From: Methylobacter sp.
Lineage (GTDB): Bacteria; Pseudomonadota; Gammaproteobacteria; Methylococcales; Methylomonadaceae
Assembly: GCA_023229605.1 (NCBI GenBank)
Contig: JALNYY010000197.1
Span: 1 to 6,063 of the forward strand
Length of the DNA: 6,063 bases
Direction: 5' to 3'
Shown: positions 5,999-6,063 of the stretch, one piece after another
Layout: each line of letters opens with the position of its first letter
How positions within the stretch are numbered: position 1 is the stretch's first letter
Made by a program: the position numbers and the translations under genes
Notes under the pieces: generated by a model
Seen by the model: only the letters and a program-made list of their open reading frames with translations
Told to the model about the DNA's origin: nothing
The model's database searches: none

Positions 5999-6063
5999 CC
6001 CGCTCATTGTTCTTTGCGGTGTTGCTTTCGTAGTTAAAAAAAACAAACAGATAGGGGCAATAA

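Noticed and set aside
5642..6046. Minus-strand open frame of 134 codons across the fusion gene's 3' end
   Set aside because: Most of it is antisense to the hydrolase domain containing the catalytic Asp and His; the rest runs through the ACGGAT repeat.
1..6063. CRISPR array, tRNA, rRNA, transposase or defence system
   Set aside because: No regularly spaced direct repeats, no cloverleaf-like sequence, and no recombinase or nuclease motifs were seen on either strand.

Overview
The window looks like part of a bacterial chromosome of moderate GC, most likely a gammaproteobacterium and possibly a Methylococcales-type methanotroph. This placement is an inference from general impression: a DUF29 gene, small palindromic intergenic repeats containing GATGCGCT/AGCGCAT and ACGGAT units, and a PlsC-like/hydrolase fusion. 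No taxonomic marker gene is present.

Layout, left to right. (1) The 3' part of a DUF29 gene (+) is cut by the window start. (2) About 290 bp without a convincing gene follow (330-622), holding at least three inverted repeats that look like decayed palindromic elements. (3) A DUF917 / S-methyl-thiohydantoin-desulfurase-family gene lies on the minus strand (623-1927). (4) A compact divergent intergenic region of 144 bp, or 270 bp if the downstream P450 start is used, leads to (5) a bacterial-type cytochrome P450 (+), which ends in a perfect 8-bp inverted repeat spanning its stop codon. (6) A leader of about 220 bp with nested hairpins and a weak sigma-54-like motif precedes (7) a long gene (+) fusing an N-terminal PlsC/GPAT-like acyltransferase to a C-terminal alpha/beta hydrolase with a complete Ser-Asp-His triad. 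(8) A tail of about 120 bp carries another intergenic repeat made of ACGGAT units.

How the genes might work together: the P450 and DUF917 genes are divergent and could share a control region. The fusion gene is co-directional with the P450, but the gap is too long and structured for tight operon coupling to be assumed. P450 and acyltransferase/hydrolase both suggest lipid or small-molecule modification, but no substrate can be read from the sequence. The most notable points are the two-domain lipid enzyme, with an Hx4E acyltransferase motif (usually Hx4D), and the P450, whose I-helix lacks the usual acidic residue before the conserved Thr (SGYGTT). No tRNA, rRNA, CRISPR array, integrase or transposase was seen.
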